Assembly: GCA_027297485.1 (NCBI GenBank)
Contig: JAPUHZ010000250.1
Coordinates: 1 to 14,762, forward strand
Reading direction: 5' to 3'
DNA: 14,762 nucleotides
Origin: Deltaproteobacteria bacterium
GTDB taxonomy: Bacteria > Desulfobacterota_B > Binatia > UBA9968
Part shown: piece after piece, positions 6,351 through 14,762 of the stretch
Numbering within the stretch: the first letter of the stretch is position 1
Layout of the letters: every line of letters starts with the position of its first letter
Translations under genes and position numbers: made by a program
Notes under the pieces: model-generated
The model's input: only the letters and a program-made list of their open reading frames with translations
Database searches by the model: none
Told to the model about the DNA's origin: nothing

Positions 6351-8267
6351 CTAACGTATTTCTCCTTGTTTGCTAGCGACCTCCGACTTCAAAATATCCA
6401 TAAGATCGTTAACGGACATGGGTTTTAAGGTCTCCCCACCCCTCCGACGCGGCGATACCGTCTGATCTCTCATCTCCCTATCCCCGATGACAAGCGCATA
6501 GGGGACCTTCGCTACCTGGGCCTCACGGATTTTATAGCCCAGCTTTTCGTTCCGCCCATCTACCTCCACCCGCCACCCCATAGTTTTGAGCGCTTCAGAG
6601 ACCTTTAGGGCATAGTCCTTTTGCTGGTCCGTTACTGTCATAACTTTTACTTGGACTGGCGCGAGCCACAGCGGAAAATTCCCTGCATAATGCTCTATCA
6701 GGATTCCCATGAAGCGCTCAATAGAACCCAAAATGGCCCGGTGGATCATCACGGGCCTCTCCTCGGCTCCGGTTTGCGCAACATAGGTGAGGTCAAAACG
6801 CTCCGGCATGGAAAAGTCAAGTTGAATGGTGGCTAACTGCCACGCCCGCCGCAAGGCATCCAGGACAACAAAATCGATCTTTGGGCCATAGAAGGCTCCT
6901 TCCCCTGGATTCACTTGATAGTCGATACCCTCCCTCTGTAGAGACTGGGCCAAAGAATCTTCCGCCCGTTTCCAAACCTCAGGATTCCCCATGAAATCCT
7001 CTGGACGAGTAGAAAGCTTAACCTGCATCGCGCCAAATTGAAAGGTCTGAAATACCTCGCGCAACATCTTTAATAGATTGCTTATCTCCACTAAAATCTG
7101 CTCAGGAGCGCAAAAAATATGGGCATCGTCTTGGCAAAATGAACGCACCCGGGTCAGGCCTGCAGTGACTCCCGATTTTTCATAACGATGGAGCCGACCA
7201 AAATCCGCATAACGCAACGGCAGGTCCCGGTAGGATCGTTTTTTTGAAGCATAGATAAAGGTATGACCGGGGCAATTCATCGGCTTGACTCCGAACTCTC
7301 TTTCCCCGATGCGAGTAAAATACATATTCTCTTTGAAATGGTCATAATGCCCGGAACGGCGCCACAACTCCACGTCAAAGATCTGAGGAGTAATGACCTC
7401 TTCGTAGCCGTATCGAAGATAGAGACGACGCATGTAAGAGATGAGCTCGTTGTAGATAAAAGCCCCCTTGGGGTGAAAAAAAGGACTTGCCGGGGCGACC
7501 GGATGGAAGCTGAATAAATCCAATTCTCGACCCAAACGACGGTGGTCTCTCTTTTTGGCCTCCTCCAAGAGGGTCAGATGTTCACCCAGCCTCTTCTCCG
7601 AAGGAAAAGAGGTCCCATAGATCCTCTGGAGCATTTCGTTCTTTTCGTTTCCCCGCCAATATGCCCCCGCCACTCCCGTTAACTTGAAGGCACGGATCAC
7701 ACCGGTCGATGGGACATGGGGCCCACGGCAGAGATCCACCCAGTCCCCCTGTCGGTAGAGGGAGACAGTCTCATCGGGGATCTCTTCCAGGATGGTAACC
7801 TTATAATCCTCACCCATATCGCGAAATAACCGGACGGCGCTCTTTCTCGGCATCTCCTCACGTGAAATTTTGACATCTGACGCCGCCAGATCACGCATCC
7901 GAGCCTCGATCCTTTTAATCTCTTCGGGGGTAAAAGATCCGTCCCGTTTGAAGTCGTAATAGAAACCATCCTCTATGGTAGGCCCAATGGTTACTTGGGT
8001 GCCCGGAAAGAGGCTTTGCACCGCCTGAGCCATGAGGTGAGCGGTCGAATGGCGTAAGATGTCCAGACCTTCAGGACTGTCCAGCCGTATCCAGTCCAAA
8101 GTACAATCCCTGCTCAGAGGCCGATCAAGATCGACAAGAACACCATCGATCTTCGCCGCGATGACATCGCTATTCCTCTCCGGAGAGGGAACGAGTTCCT
8201 GAACCCTGAGGCCGGGGGCAACCTGCTTCTTTTTACCGCCCGGCAGTCTTACTTGAATATTTCCCAT
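6351..8267 (-). CDS. thrS: Threonine-tRNA ligase
   Basis: This is a full-length cytoplasmic threonyl-tRNA synthetase (638 residues). An N-terminal TGS domain covers about residues 1-62. The editing domain that clears mischarged Ser-tRNA follows, with H73-xxx-H77 (HSTAHLMAQAV) and C180-xxx-H184 (CRGPH). The class II catalytic core carries the zinc ligands C332 (MNCPGH), H383 (DAHIF) and H509 (MIHRAI). Motif 2 is in RYADFGRLHRYE and motif 3 in HRAILGSIERFMG. The anticodon-binding domain covers about the last 105 residues (ending part NEKLGYKIREAQ onward). All key residues are present. The ATG at 8267 has only a weak AAAGGG site upstream. It follows tRNA-Val by 30 nt and leads into infC; thrS-infC adjacency is widespread in bacteria. 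No T-box or other leader structure was recognised. Confidence 0.98.
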   Translation of the reverse strand: MGNIQVRLPGGKKKQVAPGLRVQELVPSPERNSDVIAAKIDGVLVDLDRPLSRDCTLDWIRLDSPEGLDILRHSTAHLMAQAVQSLFPGTQVTIGPTIEDGFYYDFKRDGSFTPEEIKRIEARMRDLAASDVKISREEMPRKSAVRLFRDMGEDYKVTILEEIPDETVSLYRQGDWVDLCRGPHVPSTGVIRAFKLTGVAGAYWRGNEKNEMLQRIYGTSFPSEKRLGEHLTLLEEAKKRDHRRLGRELDLFSFHPVAPASPFFHPKGAFIYNELISYMRRLYLRYGYEEVITPQIFDVELWRRSGHYDHFKENMYFTRIGEREFGVKPMNCPGHTFIYASKKRSYRDLPLRYADFGRLHRYEKSGVTAGLTRVRSFCQDDAHIFCAPEQILVEISNLLKMLREVFQTFQFGAMQVKLSTRPEDFMGNPEVWKRAEDSLAQSLQREGIDYQVNPGEGAFYGPKIDFVVLDALRRAWQLATIQLDFSMPERFDLTYVAQTGAEERPVMIHRAILGSIERFMGILIEHYAGNFPLWLAPVQVKVMTVTDQQKDYALKVSEALKTMGWRVEVDGRNEKLGYKIREAQVAKVPYALVIGDREMRDQTVSPRRRGGETLKPMSVNDLMDILKSEVASKQGEIR

Positions 8268-8297
8268 CTAACCCTTTAACCTGTTTCTCGATTAAAA

Positions 8298-8372
8298 TGG
8301 TAGGCACGGGCGGGATTGAACCGCCGACCTCTTCCGTGTCAAGGAAGCGCTCTCCCACTGAGCTACGTGCCT
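8298..8372 (-). tRNA. tRNA-Val (anticodon GAC)
   Basis: The minus strand folds as a complete cloverleaf of 72 nt plus an encoded CCA tail. The acceptor stem AGGCACG pairs with CGTGCCT. The D stem is GCTC/GAGC with GG in the loop. The anticodon stem is CTTCC/GGAAG with loop TTGACAC, so the anticodon is GAC (valine, GUC/GUU codons). The variable loop has 5 nt. The T stem is GGCGG/CCGCC with loop TTCAATC, and the discriminator base is A. All stems are perfectly paired. It stands alone between pgsA and thrS and may be processed from a longer transcript. Confidence 0.97.
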
Positions 8373-8494
8373 TCAGACCAAAAAAACAGTTTTTAACAGT
8401 CAGCTGACAGAATTATTTAGGCATTATTTTTTATTCCCCAAAATTTAACAGGGTATCCCGCAAATCCCCCCCAAGACCATGCAAGCATCTGATT

Positions 8495-8523
8495 TTACTA
8501 TCAATTTTTCTCGCTGATGTCAA
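8495..8523 (-). promoter_or_regulatory. Candidate promoter for tRNA-Val and the thrS cluster
   Basis: On the minus strand a perfect -35 hexamer, TTGACA (8523-8518), is followed after 17 nt by TAGTAA (8500-8495), a weak -10. It begins one base after the pgsA stop. The 152-nt gap 8373-8524 otherwise holds a G-run, an A/T-rich stretch and a GTCAGCTGAC palindrome at 8399-8408. It holds no ORF and no convincing terminator. Confidence 0.35.
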
Positions 8524-8524
8524 C

Positions 8525-9085
8525 TTAAGCGGCTCTGGATGGAGCCCGAATCCGGAACCACACCAAACCCCGAGAAATGTACTGGAAACCGGAGACCACC
8601 GTAGTCACGGCGGTAGCCAGGATCAGTGCGTCGCCCAGCCAGGGGACCATCAGCTGCGGGTTATAGAGGAAAAGTACAACTACACCGACCGTCACAAGCT
8701 GAAGGATGGTATTGAACTTACCTATGAGAGACGGGCGCACCTCCAACCGTTCGTCTATACGGAAATAAATCACTGCGTAGCCGACCAGTATGATAATATC
8801 CCGGCTCACTACAAGAACCACCAGCCAAGAGGGGATCACTCCGATCCAGCCGAGCATGACAAAAGAGCTCACGACAAGCAACTTGTCGGCCACCGGATCG
8901 AGATAGGCCCCCAAGGGGGTCTGCTGATGGGTTATCCGCGCCACCGCGCCGTCCAAGGCATCCGTCAGACCTACAGCGATAAAAACAACCAGCGCCTCCA
9001 GGTAGAGATGCGAAGAAAGCAGAACCAGGAAAAAAGGGATCGCCACGATGCGGATCAAGGTCAGAAAATTAGGTAGGTTCAGCAT
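8525..9085 (-). CDS. pgsA: CDP-diacylglycerol-glycerol-3-phosphate 3-phosphatidyltransferase
   Basis: This integral membrane enzyme makes phosphatidylglycerophosphate from CDP-diacylglycerol and glycerol-3-phosphate, the committed step to phosphatidylglycerol and cardiolipin. The CDP-alcohol phosphotransferase signature is complete: D42, D45-G46, A49-R50, G59, D63 and D67 (TDALDGAVAR then LGAYLDPVADK). Hydrophobic segments at about residues 10-24, 30-41, 70-100, 96-108, 126-141 and 150-166 fit a six-helix protein. I chose the ATG at 9085 (186 residues, MLNLPNFLTLIRI), because family members begin at this motif. An in-frame ATG at 9118 would add 11 residues and overlap the hflX stop by 23 nt. 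Neither start has a strong Shine-Dalgarno. Other CDP-alcohol transferases share the motif, but length and the opening favour PgsA. Confidence 0.88.
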   Translation of the reverse strand: MLNLPNFLTLIRIVAIPFFLVLLSSHLYLEALVVFIAVGLTDALDGAVARITHQQTPLGAYLDPVADKLLVVSSFVMLGWIGVIPSWLVVLVVSRDIIILVGYAVIYFRIDERLEVRPSLIGKFNTILQLVTVGVVVLFLYNPQLMVPWLGDALILATAVTTVVSGFQYISRGLVWFRIRAPSRAA

Positions 9086-9095
9086 AGGACAGCAT

Positions 9096-10397
9096 TTATT
9101 TTGGCTCCCGATAGCCATTCTCGCTTAACCGTTTTCTAATCTGACCCGCCAGTTTTCGGGTGACAAGCGCAGTCACATGAATGCTGTTTGCCTCAAATCT
9201 CTCCTCGAGGATCCGACCCCGCTGACGCAAGAGAGAGAGAAGATACCCCTGGGAGGGAGAGAAACAGAACTGGGTCTGTTCCTTACCCTGATCGAGAATC
9301 TTCCCGACCGTTTCCAGGAGCCGGTCGATCCCCTCGCCAGTTAATGCGGAAATAGGACAGACCTCCCGCGATCCGTTGCCCACGAGTTTCCGAAAGGGCG
9401 CTGCCGAGACAACGTCGACTTTGTTAGGTAGGATGAGCCGAGGAATCTCGCCCGCTCCAATGTCTCTAAGAACAGCCTCAATCACTCGGATCTGTTCTTC
9501 ATAGAGCGGATTAGTCATATCGACCAGATGAAGCAGTAGATCTGCGCACCTGATCTCTTCTAGTGTGCCCTTAAAGGCCTCGATGAGGGAGTGAGGAATC
9601 CTATTGATAAAACCTACTGTGTCAATCACCATCACTTGATCTCCGTTGGGGAGTCGAAGGCATCGAATAGTGGGGTCCAGGGTGGCAAACAGCTTGTCCT
9701 CCACCACGACTCCAGCTCGAGTGAGGTCGTTCATCAAAGTCGATTTGCCAGAGTTGGTATATCCGACCAATGCTACCATGGCATAGGGCACCTCTAGTCG
9801 TTCCCGACGCTGGAGGGCACGGGTCCGTTCCACTGTGACTAGCCGACGTTTCAAAGTCCCGATCCGCTCCCGCACCCTTCTCCGATCCACCTCCAACTGC
9901 GTCTCTCCCGGACCGCGGGTCCCAATGCCTCCACCGAGCCGAGAGAGATGGACCCAACGGCGGGTCAGGCGGGGGAGAAGGTATTCCAATTGGGCCAACT
10001 CCACCTGAAGTTTGCCTTCGTTGCTTCGCGCCCTCTGGGCAAAGATATCGAGGATCAACTGACTCCGATCAATGACCCGGATCTGAAAGGCGGACTCCAG
10101 ATTGCGCTGTTGGGCGGGGCTGAGATCCTCATCGAAAATAACCAGGTCCGGTTTCATCTCCTGCAGGCACCCTTGAATCTCCTCTACCTTTCCCCGGCCG
10201 ATCAGAGTAGCCGGGCTTACCCACCTTAGGTGCTGACTAAACTTCCACACCACCTTTGCCCCGGCGCTCTGTGCCAGCTTCTCCAGCTCGTCCAAGTTGA
10301 ATTCGGAGGGAATCTGATGCTTCCGAGAGGGAAGCTCCACACCTACCAGGATGGCACGTTCTTCGAATCGGCGCTGATTGGAGTAAGCTCGCTTCAA
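9096..10397 (-). CDS. hflX: Ribosome-associated GTPase HflX
   Basis: This is a 433-residue HflX of the TRAFAC/OBG-HflX class. The family rescues or splits stalled ribosomes, for example after heat shock. The N-terminal HflX domain ends in [15 protein letters not shown] (155-169) and a basic helical linker. The GTPase domain has G1 GYTNSGKST (212-220), G3 DTVGF (259-263), G4 NKVD (325-328) and G5 SALTGEG (350-356). A C-terminal domain of about 60 residues follows. All nucleotide-binding motifs are intact. The frame opens at TTG 10397, only 4 nt after the dnaE stop, with no clear Shine-Dalgarno. The start is therefore uncertain by a few residues; translation is probably coupled to dnaE. Confidence 0.95.
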   Translation of the reverse strand: MKRAYSNQRRFEERAILVGVELPSRKHQIPSEFNLDELEKLAQSAGAKVVWKFSQHLRWVSPATLIGRGKVEEIQGCLQEMKPDLVIFDEDLSPAQQRNLESAFQIRVIDRSQLILDIFAQRARSNEGKLQVELAQLEYLLPRLTRRWVHLSRLGGGIGTRGPGETQLEVDRRRVRERIGTLKRRLVTVERTRALQRRERLEVPYAMVALVGYTNSGKSTLMNDLTRAGVVVEDKLFATLDPTIRCLRLPNGDQVMVIDTVGFINRIPHSLIEAFKGTLEEIRCADLLLHLVDMTNPLYEEQIRVIEAVLRDIGAGEIPRLILPNKVDVVSAAPFRKLVGNGSREVCPISALTGEGIDRLLETVGKILDQGKEQTQFCFSPSQGYLLSLLRQRGRILEERFEANSIHVTALVTRKLAGQIRKRLSENGYREPK

Positions 10398-10401
10398 GAT
10401 T

Positions 10402-13400
10402 CTAAGGGCTGAAGGTGATGCGATTGCCGAAGAGCCGTTCCACTGCCTCTAACAACGCCGGGGTAGAGGTAACCCTGAGATGGATCGGGAGTTCGATAAT
10501 GGTTTCGCTTCTATTGGGCAAAAAGAGATGGAGAAAAACCGTGCAGGGTCCGGGATACTGGAGCAACGTGTCATGAAGTCCGCCCAATTCCTCTGAGGTC
10601 ACCTCCGGAGCACGGAGATAAAAATGGACACCATCACCGTTCTCATCTCTCCTCGATTGGACCCCTGGCGACGGGATCTTTTGGGCCTGGTGCGACACCT
10701 GCGCCAGAGGAGTCACATCATTGGCGATGATCTGAACCCTTTCCTCCCCAACCTCCAGCCTCCCCTGCACGAGAATAGGATCATCCAAGACCAGAGTCTC
10801 CATGCAGCGACGATAGAGATCGGGCCAGACAATCACTTCAATAAATCCAGTCTTGTCCTCGAACTGAAAGCTCGCGTAGCGCTCCCCCTTCTTGGTGTTC
10901 CTCAATCGGAGCGCAGTCACGACGCCACCGACCTTGACTTCCCCATTGGAAGATTTTTCTCGTAATTTGGCAATGGTGCCACTGGTTAATTTCTTGATGG
11001 CACCCTCATATTTATCCAACGGATGACCCGTAATGTAAAACCCCAGGGACTCCTTCTCGAAAATCAGTAACTGTTGCGCCGACCAATCTTCGACCTCAGG
11101 ATAGGTCTCACCGTATCCCCCCTCACGCTCTCCACCCCCAGGAGCCGGCATCCGACCTCCTGAATTCCGACTTCTGGATTCCGTATTCTCTAACAGACCA
11201 AAAAGGGTAATCTGATTGCTCTGGCAACCCTTCTGGTAGGACTGGCCCCCCTTTATGGCCTCATCCAGGGCAGCCATCATGCGAGCCCGTGAAATGCCGG
11301 TCAAATCAAAGGCCCCGCATTTGATGAGGCTTTCCAGAACCCTCCGGTTTACCGCGCCCAAGTCTACGCGCCGGCAGAAATCAAAAAGGGATTGGAAACT
11401 TCCTTCTCGCTCACGGCTCTCCAGGATGACCTCTACCGCCTTTCCGCCCACGTTTTTGACCGCCGCCAGACCAAACCGGATCTTATCCCCTACCACAGTA
11501 AAATCGGCCCGGCTCTCATTGATGTCCGGGGGGAGGACCTCGATCCCCTTTTCTCGACACTCCGCCAGGTTCTTAATCACCTTATCCGTATTGCCCATCT
11601 CGGAGCTCATTAAGGCTGCCATGAACTCTACCGGGTAATGGGCCTTCAGGTAGGCCGTTTGATAGGAGATCAGGGCATAAGCGGCCGAATGCGATTTGTT
11701 GAAACCATAACGGGCAAAGGTCTCCATCTGATCGAATATCTCGGCAGCCTTTCTGGAATCGATCTTGTTTTTGCGTGCCCCTTGGATGAATCGCTCTCTT
11801 TGGCTCGCCATCTCCTCCGGGTCTTTTTTACCCATGGCGCGGCGCAGGATATCCGCCTCTCCCATGCTGTAGCGGGCAAGCCCCTGGGCGATCTGCATCA
11901 CTTGCTCCTGATAGACAATCACCCCATAGGTGTCTTTGAGGATGGACTCCAAAGAAGGGTGGAGATAGCGGATTTGCTCTTTTCGATGCTTGCGCTTAAT
12001 GTACTGCTCGGTCATCCCGCTATCGAGGGGACCGGGACGAAACAGGGCCAGGATGGCCACTAAGTCCTCAAAACAGCTGGGCCGGATCTTTACCGTCATC
12101 TCCCTAATGCCCATGCCCTCGAGCTGGAAAACCCCTGTGGTGTTTCCAGAGCAGAGAAGCCGATAGCTCTTCTTGTCATCCAAGCGGAGGTTGTTCACGT
12201 CGATCTCGATTCCCCGGCTTGCCTGGATCAGCTTGAGACAGTTATGGATCAAGGTCAGCGTCTTTAAGCCGAGAAAATCGAACTTGATGAGCCCGATCTT
12301 CTCCACACTCCCCATGTCGAATTGGGTGACGATCCCCCCTTCCTTGTCCAGATAGAGAGGGAGATACTCTACCAAGGGAAGATTGGATAAGACCACTCCC
12401 GCCGCATGGGTAGAGGCATGGCGGGTGAGCCCTTCGAGGCGCAGGGCATGATCGATCAGCTTCTGCACTCGCGGATCACTTTTCATGAGACCTTGCAACC
12501 GAGGCTCCATTTTGATGGCATCGGCCAGCGGGTAGTCAAAACCCTGCTTGGGGGCGGGAATAAGCTTGGCGATGGCATCGGTCTCGGCAAAGGAAAAACC
12601 CAGCGCCCGTCCGACGTCCCTGACCGCTGCCTTGGCCTTGAGAGTCCCGAAGGTGGCGATCTGAGCAACTTTATCCGGCCCGTATTTCTCCTTTACATAC
12701 CGGATCACCTGATCCCTACCGTGGATGCAAAAATCGACATCGATATCGGGCATGGAGCGGCGTTCGGGATTGAGAAAACGTTCAAAGATAAGCCCGTGAC
12801 GGATCGGGTCAATGTCGGTAATCTTAAGCGCATAGGCCACCAGGCTCCCGGCGGCCGATCCTCTTCCAGGTCCCACGGGGATACCGTGGCTCTTAGCGTA
12901 GTTGATGAAATCGGCAACAATCAGGAAGTAGCCGGAAAACTGCATCCCTTTAATCAAACCCAACTCGTAGTTAAGACGTTCTTCATAGACTTTTCTTGAT
13001 TCTGGATTCAGACTTCGGGGTTCAGATTCCTGAAGACTCTCCAGCCTCTCGGCTAGTCCTTTTCGGGTCAACTCGTCGAGATAATCATCCAGGCTCAACG
13101 CCTTTGGAGAATCAAAGCGCGGGAAATGGTATTTGCCAAATTCCAGTTCCAGATTGCACCTCTCGGCTATCTCCAGCGTGCGCTCCACGGCCCCCGGGTA
13201 ATAATCAAAGCCCTGGTTCATCTGTTCGGCTGACTTGACGAAAAGCTCATCCGTGGACATCCTTAAGCGGTTCTCGTCCTGCACGGTCTTGCCGGTCTGA
13301 ACACAGAGAAGGACATCGTGCGCCTCAGAGTCATCCCTCTCACGGTAATGGCAGTCATTGGTCGCGACCACCGGGAGGGAGAGATCTTTACTAAGCTCGA

Positions 13401-13983
13401 TGATCATCCGATTGATTTTCTCCTGCTCCGGGATCTTGTTGTCCTGGATTTCAAGGTAGTAGCGATCCTGAAAGATAGAGGCGTAAGTTTCAGCGGCAAG
13501 CTTTGCCTTCTCGATTTGACCGGCCGACAGCGATGAAGCCACCTCTCCCTGGAGGCAAGCGCTCAGGGCAATCAGTCCCCGGTTATGTTCTTTAAGCAGC
13601 TCCTTGTCAACCCGTGGTTTATAGTAAAAACCTTCCATAAAACCCAGTGTGACCAACTTACAGAGGTTACGGTAACCCTCAAGATTCATCGCCAGGAGAA
13701 TGAGGTGGTTGTTATATTCTTTGTTTCCTCTGTCCACCCCCTTGCGTTCAAACCGGCTTGTCGGCGCCACATAGATCTCACAACCGATGATGGGTTTGAT
13801 GCCATGCCGCATAGCCGCTAAATAGAACTCAATTGCCCCGAACATATTGCCGTGATCAGTTATAGCGAGCGCCGGCTGTTTGAGCCGCTTTACCCGCTCC
13901 AACAGCGGCTCGATCTTATTGGCGCCGTCTAGGAGACTGTACTGGGTATGACAGTGAAGGTGAACGAAACGGGAATGCTCCAT
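10402..13983 (-). CDS. dnaE: DNA polymerase III alpha subunit (replicative)
   Basis: This 1193-residue DnaE is the catalytic subunit of the replicase. The PHP domain (about 1-280) keeps the metal ligands of active PHP sites: H10 and H12 ([13 protein letters not shown]), D19, H44, E69, H93, C143, D210 and H212. E. coli has lost several of these, so an active metal site or intrinsic exonuclease is possible here. The polymerase has [10 protein letters not shown] (371-380), catalytic D413 and D415 (MPDIDVDF) and D569 (IKFDFLGL). QITLF at 924-928 fits a beta-clamp binding motif. An OB fold covers about 1014-1093, and a C-terminal domain follows. Residues about 317-330 and 931-962 are low-complexity insertions coded by repeat-like DNA. 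The ATG at 13983 lacks a Shine-Dalgarno. The gene is intact and full length; it is DnaE rather than PolC because no exonuclease domain is inserted in PHP. Confidence 0.97.
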   Translation of the reverse strand: MEHSRFVHLHCHTQYSLLDGANKIEPLLERVKRLKQPALAITDHGNMFGAIEFYLAAMRHGIKPIIGCEIYVAPTSRFERKGVDRGNKEYNNHLILLAMNLEGYRNLCKLVTLGFMEGFYYKPRVDKELLKEHNRGLIALSACLQGEVASSLSAGQIEKAKLAAETYASIFQDRYYLEIQDNKIPEQEKINRMIIELSKDLSLPVVATNDCHYRERDDSEAHDVLLCVQTGKTVQDENRLRMSTDELFVKSAEQMNQGFDYYPGAVERTLEIAERCNLELEFGKYHFPRFDSPKALSLDDYLDELTRKGLAERLESLQESEPRSLNPESRKVYEERLNYELGLIKGMQFSGYFLIVADFINYAKSHGIPVGPGRGSAAGSLVAYALKITDIDPIRHGLIFERFLNPERRSMPDIDVDFCIHGRDQVIRYVKEKYGPDKVAQIATFGTLKAKAAVRDVGRALGFSFAETDAIAKLIPAPKQGFDYPLADAIKMEPRLQGLMKSDPRVQKLIDHALRLEGLTRHASTHAAGVVLSNLPLVEYLPLYLDKEGGIVTQFDMGSVEKIGLIKFDFLGLKTLTLIHNCLKLIQASRGIEIDVNNLRLDDKKSYRLLCSGNTTGVFQLEGMGIREMTVKIRPSCFEDLVAILALFRPGPLDSGMTEQYIKRKHRKEQIRYLHPSLESILKDTYGVIVYQEQVMQIAQGLARYSMGEADILRRAMGKKDPEEMASQRERFIQGARKNKIDSRKAAEIFDQMETFARYGFNKSHSAAYALISYQTAYLKAHYPVEFMAALMSSEMGNTDKVIKNLAECREKGIEVLPPDINESRADFTVVGDKIRFGLAAVKNVGGKAVEVILESREREGSFQSLFDFCRRVDLGAVNRRVLESLIKCGAFDLTGISRARMMAALDEAIKGGQSYQKGCQSNQITLFGLLENTESRSRNSGGRMPAPGGGEREGGYGETYPEVEDWSAQQLLIFEKESLGFYITGHPLDKYEGAIKKLTSGTIAKLREKSSNGEVKVGGVVTALRLRNTKKGERYASFQFEDKTGFIEVIVWPDLYRRCMETLVLDDPILVQGRLEVGEERVQIIANDVTPLAQVSHQAQKIPSPGVQSRRDENGDGVHFYLRAPEVTSEELGGLHDTLLQYPGPCTVFLHLFLPNRSETIIELPIHLRVTSTPALLEAVERLFGNRITFSP
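11152..11190 (-). repeat. In-frame degenerate repeat within dnaE, copy 2
   Basis: On the plus strand this reads as reshuffled words such as TGAATTCCGAC and TTCTGGATTCCG. It shares the exact 10-mer TTCTGGATTC with the stretch at 12999-13008. It encodes about residues 932-944 ([12 protein letters not shown]), followed by a glycine-rich run to about 958. Position: directly after the clamp-binding motif and before the OB fold, a flexible linker that tolerates insertion. The surrounding protein is well conserved in character, while this part is not. Confidence 0.55.
12996..13034 (-). repeat. In-frame degenerate repeat within dnaE, copy 1
   Basis: The plus strand shows word-like repetition: GATTCTGGATTCAGACTTC, then GGGGTTCAGATTCC. 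It encodes residues about 317-330 ([14 protein letters not shown]), between the end of the PHP domain and the [16 protein letters not shown] helix. DnaE proteins usually have only a short variable linker there. The frame is kept, so the insertion adds a polar loop without breaking the gene. Confidence 0.55.
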
Positions 13984-13995
13984 TAGATCAAAATT

Positions 13996-14024
13996 AAGCT
14001 AACACAAAGAGGGAATTTGCACAA
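13996..14024 (-). promoter_or_regulatory. Weak candidate promoter immediately upstream of dnaE
   Basis: Minus strand TTGTGC (14024-14019), a 17-nt spacer and TAGCTT (14001-13996), the latter preceded by TG as in extended -10 elements. If used, transcription would begin only about 5 nt before the dnaE ATG. That would fit the lack of a Shine-Dalgarno and suggest a nearly leaderless message. The hexamers are poor matches, so this is tentative. Confidence 0.27.
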
Positions 14025-14068
14025 TTTCTTTTTTGCCAGTACGCGGATCACTGAATGAGCTAGCTTCA

Positions 14069-14716
14069 CTAGTACTTAGCAGCCATGGCTTTCTCCAGCT
14101 CCTGTAAGCTGACCTCTCCTTCTCGGATGGTCCGCAATTTATTTTTAATTATCTCTACTACCGTGGAACCCTTCACTCCTCCTAGCCTCCCCCCGTCGAG
14201 AAAAATCCTAAGCTTATCGGAAAAGTAGCCCATCGCCTCCTCCACGGTCCGTGCGGCTTCTTTTCCCGAAGGATTGGCACTGGTCGCCGTGATTGGATGA
14301 CCTAATTCCCGTGCCAACCGAGTGGCGAGCGGATGACTGGAGATCCTGACCCCCACTCCTCCATCTCGGTTCAAAAGCGGCGCTGGCAGCCCTTTTCTGG
14401 CTGGAAAGACCAAGGTCAATGGTCCCGGCCAGAAACGGTCCATGAGCCTTTGTGCAACAGGCGGAAGATCCGTCACAACCTCCTTAAGCATCTCCCTGTC
14501 CGCAAGAATGATCGGGATCGGATTGTCTGGATTTCGACCTTTGAGGGAAACAACTCGTTCCACAGCGGCGGCATCGAAGACATCCGTTCCTAATCCGTAG
14601 AAGGTCTCAGTAGGGAAAACAATAACTTCACCGTGCTGGAGGGCTTCGATGGCCTCGGAAATATCTCTAGCGGTTCTGTTTTCTTCTCCTGAGGTTTCTA
14701 TCTTTCTCTTCGACAC
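14069..14716 (-). CDS. tsaC: Threonylcarbamoyl-AMP synthase (TsaC/YrdC/Sua5 family)
   Basis: This 215-residue protein makes threonylcarbamoyl-AMP from threonine, bicarbonate and ATP. It is the first step of the universal t6A modification at position 37 of tRNAs reading ANN codons. The YrdC fold is clear: VIVFPTETFYGLGTD (31-45), the KxR motif K59-x-R61 in SLKGRNPDNP, DRFWPGPLTLVF (93-104), VGVRISSHPLA (121-131), ITATSANPSG (142-151) and the end TIREGEVS. It is the short TsaC type, without the extra C-terminal Sua5 domain. The start is GTG at 14716 with GAGGAG 10 nt upstream; no upstream in-frame alternative exists before a stop. The dnaE ATG lies 85 nt beyond its stop, and no hairpin terminator is obvious in that gap. 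Confidence 0.95.
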   Translation of the reverse strand: MSKRKIETSGEENRTARDISEAIEALQHGEVIVFPTETFYGLGTDVFDAAAVERVVSLKGRNPDNPIPIILADREMLKEVVTDLPPVAQRLMDRFWPGPLTLVFPARKGLPAPLLNRDGGVGVRISSHPLATRLARELGHPITATSANPSGKEAARTVEEAMGYFSDKLRIFLDGGRLGGVKGSTVVEIIKNKLRTIREGEVSLQELEKAMAAKY

Positions 14717-14762
14717 CCGAAGCCATCTCCTCTTTGAGCTGGGCTAACTTGGTAGTAATTTG
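14667..14762 (-). CDS. Possible C-terminus of an upstream unknown gene (partial)
   Basis: One minus-strand frame is open from the right edge to TAG at 14667. It would encode 31 residues, rich in K, E and R, containing KLAQLKEEMASG and ending RRRKQNR. It looks like a charged helical C-terminus and would overlap the start of tsaC by 50 nt. A second frame is also open from the edge to a nearer stop, and this piece is too short for recognition. I cannot name a family. It may be non-coding. Confidence 0.3.
   Translation of the reverse strand, partial: QITTKLAQLKEEMASGVEEKDRNLRRRKQNR

Noticed and set aside
8379..8412. Possible terminator between pgsA and tRNA-Val (GTCAGCTGAC palindrome, then a T-run on the minus strand)
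   Set aside because: The palindrome has no loop, and about 13 nt separate it from the T-run, so it does not make a standard intrinsic terminator. The word matches the repeats of the thrS-infC gap.
9086..9118. Longer pgsA start at 9118
   Set aside because: It adds 11 residues not typical of the family and overlaps hflX. The ATG at 9085 gives the standard opening, though this is not proven.
12406..12999. 197-residue plus-strand open frame
   Set aside because: It is antisense to the most conserved polymerase core of dnaE, has no family resemblance and no ribosome site or promoter of its own.
1..14762. CRISPR array, transposase, integrase or rRNA
   Set aside because: I saw no regular spaced repeats, no transposase or recombinase motifs and no rRNA-like sequence on either strand.

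Overview
All recognisable genes in this window lie on the minus strand, so the biological reading order runs from high to low coordinates. The content is mostly conserved bacterial housekeeping. In transcription order it is: the end of an unidentified small ORF, tsaC, dnaE, hflX, pgsA, tRNA-Val(GAC), thrS, infC, rpmI, rplT, pheS, pheT, ihfA and a small MerR-type regulator. Last comes the start of a type IIG-like restriction-modification enzyme that runs off the left edge. IHF-alpha directly downstream of pheT and followed by a MerR gene points to a Gram-negative lineage of the Desulfobacterota/deltaproteobacteria, NC10 or Nitrospirota type, probably uncultivated. That placement is an inference from gene order and protein character, not from a search.

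Right third (about 10.4-14.8 kb): tsaC makes the precursor of the t6A tRNA modification. dnaE is a full replicative polymerase III alpha subunit with an intact PHP metal site. It carries two in-frame stretches that look like degenerate interspersed repeat DNA. hflX (ribosome-splitting GTPase) starts 4 nt after dnaE, and pgsA (phosphatidylglycerophosphate synthase) follows closely.

Middle (about 3.9-8.4 kb): a tRNA-Val gene precedes a classic translation cluster, thrS-infC-rpmI-rplT-pheS-pheT. infC has no ATG, GTG or TTG that would keep its conserved N-terminus. It almost certainly starts at an AUA codon behind a strong Shine-Dalgarno, the hallmark of IF3 autoregulation. The gaps thrS-infC, infC-rpmI and rpmI-rplT each hold short degenerate repeats or perfect inverted repeats. 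pheS contains a four-cysteine zinc-knuckle insert, while pheT lacks the usual EMAP-II-like tRNA-binding (B2) domain.

Left end (1-1.9 kb): ihfA and a MerR-like regulator close the core cluster. A good sigma70-like promoter then precedes a separate gene whose N-terminus has a PD-(D/E)xK nuclease site typical of combined restriction/methylation enzymes. This is the core/accessory boundary. Anything more novel in defence would lie beyond coordinate 1. No CRISPR array, insertion sequence, integrase or rRNA was seen.
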